9,153 bases of DNA. It comes from Nitrospirota bacterium. Lineage in GTDB: Bacteria; Nitrospirota; Thermodesulfovibrionia; UBA6902. The stretch's first letter is position 1, and every line of letters starts with the position of its first letter. Positions 5,916-9,153 of the stretch are shown one piece after another. A model generated the notes under the pieces. The model worked only from the letters and a program-made list of their open reading frames with translations, was not told where the DNA came from and made no database searches. The DNA lies in the NCBI GenBank assembly GCA_024277515.1, contig JAJRVB010000185.1, forward strand, positions 1 to 9,153. Reading direction: 5' to 3'. A program made the position numbers and the translations under genes.

Positions 5916-8645
5916 TTATTTCTTTCTCTTCTTCCTCAACTGCGCCTGTGCGGCCGCGAACCTTGCAATCGGCACCCTGAAGGGTGAACAGCTTACATAG
6001 TCAAGCCCGATGTTGTGACAGAACTCAACAGAGGCAGGCTCACCGCCGTGCTCGCCGCAGATACCGAGTTTCAGGTTCTTTTTGACCTTTCTGCCTTTTT
6101 CCACTGCTATCTTCATGAATGCACCGACACCGGTTTGATCGATAGAGACAAAAGGATCATCTGCCAGAATCCCTTCTTCCACATAGAACGGCAGAAACCT
6201 TCCTGCGTCGTCCCTTGAGAGACCGAATACAGTCTGCGTAAGGTCATTGGTGCCGAATGAATAGAAGTCGGCAATCGCTGCGATCTCATCGGATGTGACG
6301 CATGCGCGGGGAAGTTCGATCATTGTTCCGACTGTATAGGGAACTCTGATCTTTGCTTTCTTCTGCACTTCTTTCGCAACATTAATAACAACCTCTTTCA
6401 TCGCTTCAAGCTCTTTAACATGGCTTACAAGCGGGATCATGATTTCAGGAATTACTTTTACTTTTTTCTTTTTGAGCTCGCAGGCCGCTTCCATGATTGC
6501 CTGTGCCTGCATTGCATAAATTTCGGGATAGGAAATTCCGAGCCGGCATCCTCTATGTCCGAGCATGGGGTTGAATTCATGGAGAGACGCGTTCTTTATT
6601 TTGAGCTTGGCAAACTCTACCTTCATGCTCTTTGCGAGTGACTTGAGTTCCTTGTCAGTATGAGGCAGGAACTCATGGAGAGGCGGATCAAGAAGTCTGA
6701 TCGTCACTGGCAGGCCCTTCATTTCCTTAAATACTCCGAGGAAGTCTTTTTTCTGGAACGGCAGCAGCTTGGCAAGCGCCTTCCGCCTTCCTTCAAGAGT
6801 TTCAGAGAGGATCATCTGCCGGACAGCCTTGATCCTGTCCGGACCGAAGAACATGTGCTCTGTCCTGCAGAGTCCGATGCCTTCCGCACCGAATTTAAGG
6901 GCGGTCCGGCAATCTTCAGAGGTCTCGGCATTTGTCCTGACCTTAAGGAGCCTGGTCCGGTCTGCCCATGTCATGAGTTCTTTGTACCATTTATTGTTTT
7001 CGGGGTCCGGAGTATTGAGTTTCAGCTGACCTTCATAAAATGTCCCCCTTGATCCGTTCAGCGTGATCCAGTCGCCTTCCTTGAGTGTCTTGCCTTTAAT
7101 ATCCATTGATTTCTTTTTCAGGTTGATCTGAATATCGGAACATCCGACGATGCAGCATTTACCCCATCCGCGGGCAACGAGTGCCGCGTGGCTCGTCATA
7201 CCGCCTTTTGCAGTAAGGATTGCCTCTGCAGCGTGCATGCCGTGGACATCTTCAGGAGAGGTCTCGGTCCTGACAAGAATGACCTTTTTACCCTTCTTTG
7301 CCGCTGCTTCTGCGTGATCCGCGGTAAAAACAATCTGTCCTTTAGCGCCGCCCGGTCCGGCAGGAAGGCCCTTTGCCAACAGTCCGGCCTTTTTCTCAGC
7401 TGCCGGATCAACGCTCGGATGAAGGAGTTCGTCTATCTGGTCCGGTCTCACGCGGAGCAGAGCGGTCTCTCTTGTTATAAGTTTTTCCCTGGCCATTTCA
7501 ACCGCCATACGGATTGCGGCCTGTCCATTACGCTTTCCAATGCGTGTCTGGAGCATCCAGAGCTTGCCGTCTTCAATTGTGAATTCGATGTCCTGCATGT
7601 CAGTGTAATGGTTTTCGAGACGTTTCTCATAATTGTGGAGTTCTTTATATATCCTGGGCATTATTTCTTCGAGTGAAGGAAGATGTCTGGTGTCTTTGGT
7701 CTTTCCCGCCTTGTTGACGGGATTGGGGGTCCTGAGTCCTGCAACAACGTCTTCACCCTGGGCATTGGAAAGCCATTCACCAAAGAACATGTTTTCGCCT
7801 GTGGCGGGATTACGGGTAAAGGCAACCCCGGTGGCCGAATTCTCCCCGGTGTTTCCAAAGACCATGGCTTGTACATTAACGGCTGTGCCCCACCAGTCCG
7901 GGAGGTGTTCGATCTTTCTGTATGCAATAGCACGCTTGCCCATCCATGACTGAAAAACAGCGCTGATACTGCCCCAGAGCTGTTCCTCATGGGTGTCAGG
8001 AAACGGTTTCTTTAATGTCTGCTTAATGATTCTCTTGAACTCGTCACAGAGCTTCTTCAGATCGTCAACAGTCAGGTCTGTATCGCTCTTGTAGTTATTT
8101 TTCTTTTTTACTTTTTCGAGTGCGGTCTCGAGTTTATGACGGATTCCATCGCGGTCGGTTTTCGGCTCTATTCCGGCGGCCTTTTCCATGACAACGTCCG
8201 AGTACATCATCATAAGACGGCGGTATGCGTCATAGACGAAGCGCGGGTTATTTGTCTTCCTGATAAGTCCGGGAATAGTCTTTGTTGTGAGACCTGCATT
8301 AAGAATTGTCTCCATCATGCCGGGCATTGAACTTCTGGCGCCTGAGCGAATGGACATCAGGAGGGGATCATCCGGATCACCGAACTCCTTGCCCATGATC
8401 TTCTCTACTCTTGCCATTGCCGCGTCAACCTGCTTCCTGAGTTCCTTTGGATATCTGCGATTGTTTTTATAATATTCAGTGCAGACTTCAGTGGTAATAG
8501 TGAAGCCGGGCGGGACAGGAAGCCTTAACTTTTTATGTCCTGCCATTTCAGCAAGATTTGCGCCTTTCCCTCCGAGAAGATTTTTCATCCCTGCATTACC
8601 ATCTGCTTTGCCGTCACCGAAAAAATAAACATACTTTTTGGCCAT
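5916..8645 (-). CDS. ppdK: Pyruvate, phosphate dikinase
   Basis: PPDK converts ATP, pyruvate and phosphate to AMP, PEP and pyrophosphate, reversibly, in the cytoplasm (EC 2.7.9.1). It can feed gluconeogenesis or run in the glycolytic direction with pyrophosphate. The 909 residues show the full domain order. The N-terminal ATP-grasp domain has MSIRSGARSSMPGMMET (97-113), FTRNPATGENMFFGEW (276-291) and LQTRIGKR (365-372). The swivelling phosphohistidine domain has GGMTSHAALVARG, with catalytic H486 and the usual Thr two residues before it (T484). The C-terminal PEP/pyruvate barrel has GIGLCRTEHMFF (589-600), GTMIELPRA (773-781), SFGTNDLTQTVFG (796-808) and GICGEHGG with catalytic C863. It is about 35 residues longer than the 874-residue Clostridium symbiosum enzyme and ends in a basic QLRKKRKK tail. 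The ATG at 8645 is chosen because GGAGG (8656-8652) lies 6 bases upstream and the protein begins there like its relatives; the longer frame to 8711 has no family-like sequence. Confidence 0.97.
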   Translation of the reverse strand: MAKKYVYFFGDGKADGNAGMKNLLGGKGANLAEMAGHKKLRLPVPPGFTITTEVCTEYYKNNRRYPKELRKQVDAAMARVEKIMGKEFGDPDDPLLMSIRSGARSSMPGMMETILNAGLTTKTIPGLIRKTNNPRFVYDAYRRLMMMYSDVVMEKAAGIEPKTDRDGIRHKLETALEKVKKKNNYKSDTDLTVDDLKKLCDEFKRIIKQTLKKPFPDTHEEQLWGSISAVFQSWMGKRAIAYRKIEHLPDWWGTAVNVQAMVFGNTGENSATGVAFTRNPATGENMFFGEWLSNAQGEDVVAGLRTPNPVNKAGKTKDTRHLPSLEEIMPRIYKELHNYEKRLENHYTDMQDIEFTIEDGKLWMLQTRIGKRNGQAAIRMAVEMAREKLITRETALLRVRPDQIDELLHPSVDPAAEKKAGLLAKGLPAGPGGAKGQIVFTADHAEAAAKKGKKVILVRTETSPEDVHGMHAAEAILTAKGGMTSHAALVARGWGKCCIVGCSDIQINLKKKSMDIKGKTLKEGDWITLNGSRGTFYEGQLKLNTPDPENNKWYKELMTWADRTRLLKVRTNAETSEDCRTALKFGAEGIGLCRTEHMFFGPDRIKAVRQMILSETLEGRRKALAKLLPFQKKDFLGVFKEMKGLPVTIRLLDPPLHEFLPHTDKELKSLAKSMKVEFAKLKIKNASLHEFNPMLGHRGCRLGISYPEIYAMQAQAIMEAACELKKKKVKVIPEIMIPLVSHVKELEAMKEVVINVAKEVQKKAKIRVPYTVGTMIELPRACVTSDEIAAIADFYSFGTNDLTQTVFGLSRDDAGRFLPFYVEEGILADDPFVSIDQTGVGAFMKIAVEKGRKVKKNLKLGICGEHGGEPASVEFCHNIGLDYVSCSPFRVPIARFAAAQAQLRKKRKK

Positions 8646-8651
8646 TGTAAT

Positions 8652-8656
8652 CCTCC
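8652..8656 (-). promoter_or_regulatory. Ribosome binding site of ppdK
   Basis: GGAGG on the minus strand lies 6 bases before the ATG at 8645. It decides the start against the longer open frame that reaches 8711. Confidence 0.85.
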
Positions 8657-8714
8657 AGATTAAGGTTAGATATTTATTATGCACATAGGAATGCACTCTA
8701 TAGAACTGCACAGT

Positions 8715-8744
8715 ATTCTACACAAAACAGTAAATTAAATTCAA
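8715..8744 (-). promoter_or_regulatory. Probable sigma-70 promoter of ppdK
   Basis: On the minus strand TTGAAT (8744-8739) and TAGAAT (8720-8715) are separated by 18 bases in an AT-rich stretch. They match the -35 consensus at four and the -10 consensus at five of six positions. Transcription would start near 8708, giving a leader of about 60 nt. If the start of transcription is right, the longer reading frame to 8711 could not be translated, which agrees with the start at 8645. Confidence 0.5.
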
Positions 8745-8781
8745 ACACAATAATTCTTAACTGGTTATTAATATAGGTTAT

Positions 8782-8810
8782 TGCAAAAGTCCGGACAGCC
8801 GGCTTTTGCA
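8782..8810. repeat. Strong inverted repeat in the intergenic region
   Basis: TGCAAAAG-T-CCGG, then the loop ACAG, then CCGG-CTTTTGCA, gives 12 paired bases with a single bulged T. It is followed at once by the 8-bp palindrome GGAGCTCC (8811-8818). No T-run follows on either strand and the flanking genes diverge, so it is not an ordinary terminator. It could be an operator, a dispersed intergenic repeat unit, or part of an unrecognised RNA. Confidence 0.7.
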
Positions 8811-9034
8811 GGAGCTCCCACGGTATGATAAATTATTATTATATGCGGATGTCAGTATATGGCAGAAATAATATCCAGGTGCTTATTTGTCTGCCGATCA
8901 GTTACAATTCAGTCTGTAATTCCGGTCGCACCGCTCAATTTTCAGTTACCTGGAAGGCATGAATGAATGAGATGCAGATTTTTTTAAACAATTACGGCCA
9001 TTGTGCCGATATTAATGTATAACCTAATATGAAA

Positions 9035-9039
9035 AGGAG
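9035..9039 (+). promoter_or_regulatory. Ribosome binding site of the PhnD-like gene
   Basis: AGGAG lies 7 bases before the ATG at 9047, within the purine-rich AAAAGGAGAGGTGAG. It supports that start in a gene of which only the first residues are visible. Confidence 0.8.
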
Positions 9040-9046
9040 AGGTGAG

Positions 9047-9153
9047 ATGCGATTTATTGCTGCTTTATTAATAGTTTTCATATGTTCCGGATATGTTTAT
9101 GCAAAAGAGCTGACCATAGGCCTCATTCCGGAGCAAAATGTCTTTAAACAGAT
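9047..9153 (+). CDS. N-terminus of a PhnD-like periplasmic substrate-binding protein, partial
   Basis: Only the first 35 residues are present; the gene runs off the right edge. It begins with MRFIAALLIVFICSGYVYA, a typical Sec signal peptide with a likely signal peptidase I cut after VYA. The mature start, KELTIGLIPEQNVFKQ, is typical of phosphate/phosphite/phosphonate ABC transporter binding proteins (PhnD family), which commonly begin 'LTIGLIPE.N.F.Q'. The Cys in the signal peptide is not in a good lipobox, so a soluble periplasmic protein is more likely than a lipoprotein. In many bacteria such domains are also sensor modules fused to kinases or cyclases, and the C-terminus needed to tell is missing. 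It is transcribed away from ppdK. Confidence 0.65.
   Translation, partial: MRFIAALLIVFICSGYVYAKELTIGLIPEQNVFKQ

Larger units (their letters stand above)
8646..9046. other. Divergent intergenic region (401 bp) between ppdK and the PhnD-like gene
   Basis: No convincing gene is present. The part nearest ppdK holds its promoter and leader. A strong hairpin sits at 8782-8810. The stretch 8820-8990 is AT-rich and holds a distant inverted pair CCAGGT (8875-8880) and ACCTGG (8948-8953), enclosing a smaller one, TTACA and TGTAA. These could fold into a structured leader or mark protein-binding sites, but I recognise no riboswitch class. A 39-codon frame at 8843-8962 has no ribosome binding site. I see no clear promoter for the rightward gene. 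Confidence 0.6.

Noticed and set aside
8646..8711. A 22-residue N-terminal extension of PPDK
   Set aside because: The extension does not resemble PPDK, the strong GGAGG points to the ATG at 8645, and the likely transcription start lies at about the same place as the upstream codon.
8843..8962. A 39-codon frame in the intergenic region
   Set aside because: There is no ribosome binding site before the ATG and no recognisable sequence; the length is within what chance allows.
8957..8987. GCAT/ATGC pair followed by a run of seven T, considered as a terminator
   Set aside because: A stem of four pairs with an 11-base loop is too weak, and no gene on the plus strand ends just upstream.

Overview
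The window looks like a stretch of chromosome from a Gram-negative, probably anaerobic or facultatively anaerobic bacterium. The reasons are a soluble NAD-linked [NiFe] hydrogenase, pyruvate phosphate dikinase, a periplasmic binding protein with a signal peptide, and a surface beta-helix protein of the choice-of-anchor Q type. Such sets occur in Desulfobacterota, Nitrospirota and related groups, but the sequence alone does not fix the phylum.

Layout. Left edge (1-405, + strand): the C-terminal end of a beta-helix surface protein. 465-695 (+): a small AT-rich cysteine-containing protein of unknown function, preceded by an exact extended -10 promoter. 734-5818 (- strand): a compact hydrogenase operon in the order hoxF (fused NuoE-like and NuoF-like domains), hoxU, hoxY, hoxH, hoxW. 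Adjacent genes overlap or nearly touch. 5916-8645 (-): ppdK, with its own promoter upstream and a rho-independent hairpin downstream, about 40 bp before hoxF. 8646-9046: a 401-bp divergent intergenic region with one strong hairpin. 9047 to the right edge (+): the start of a PhnD-like periplasmic binding protein.

How the genes work together. HoxF and HoxU form the NAD(P)H diaphorase module (FMN and iron-sulfur clusters). HoxY and HoxH form the hydrogenase module. HoxW should clip the C-terminal extension of HoxH after nickel insertion. The enzyme would exchange electrons between H2 and NAD(H). PPDK interconverts pyruvate and PEP; its link to hydrogen metabolism is only positional.

Main discovery. 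hoxY is not intact as given. Its reading frame is open and conserved from a GTG at 3241 to the TGA ending at 2684, except for one TAA at 3169-3167, where the family has Glu in the 'FLDxDER' motif. The stop separates the first two proximal-cluster cysteines from the other two. Either this hydrogenase has recently lost its small subunit, or the base is an error or strain polymorphism, or the stop is read through. A second, milder oddity is that the NuoE-like domain of HoxF keeps only two of the four [2Fe-2S] cysteines. I did not find a wholly new system in this window.
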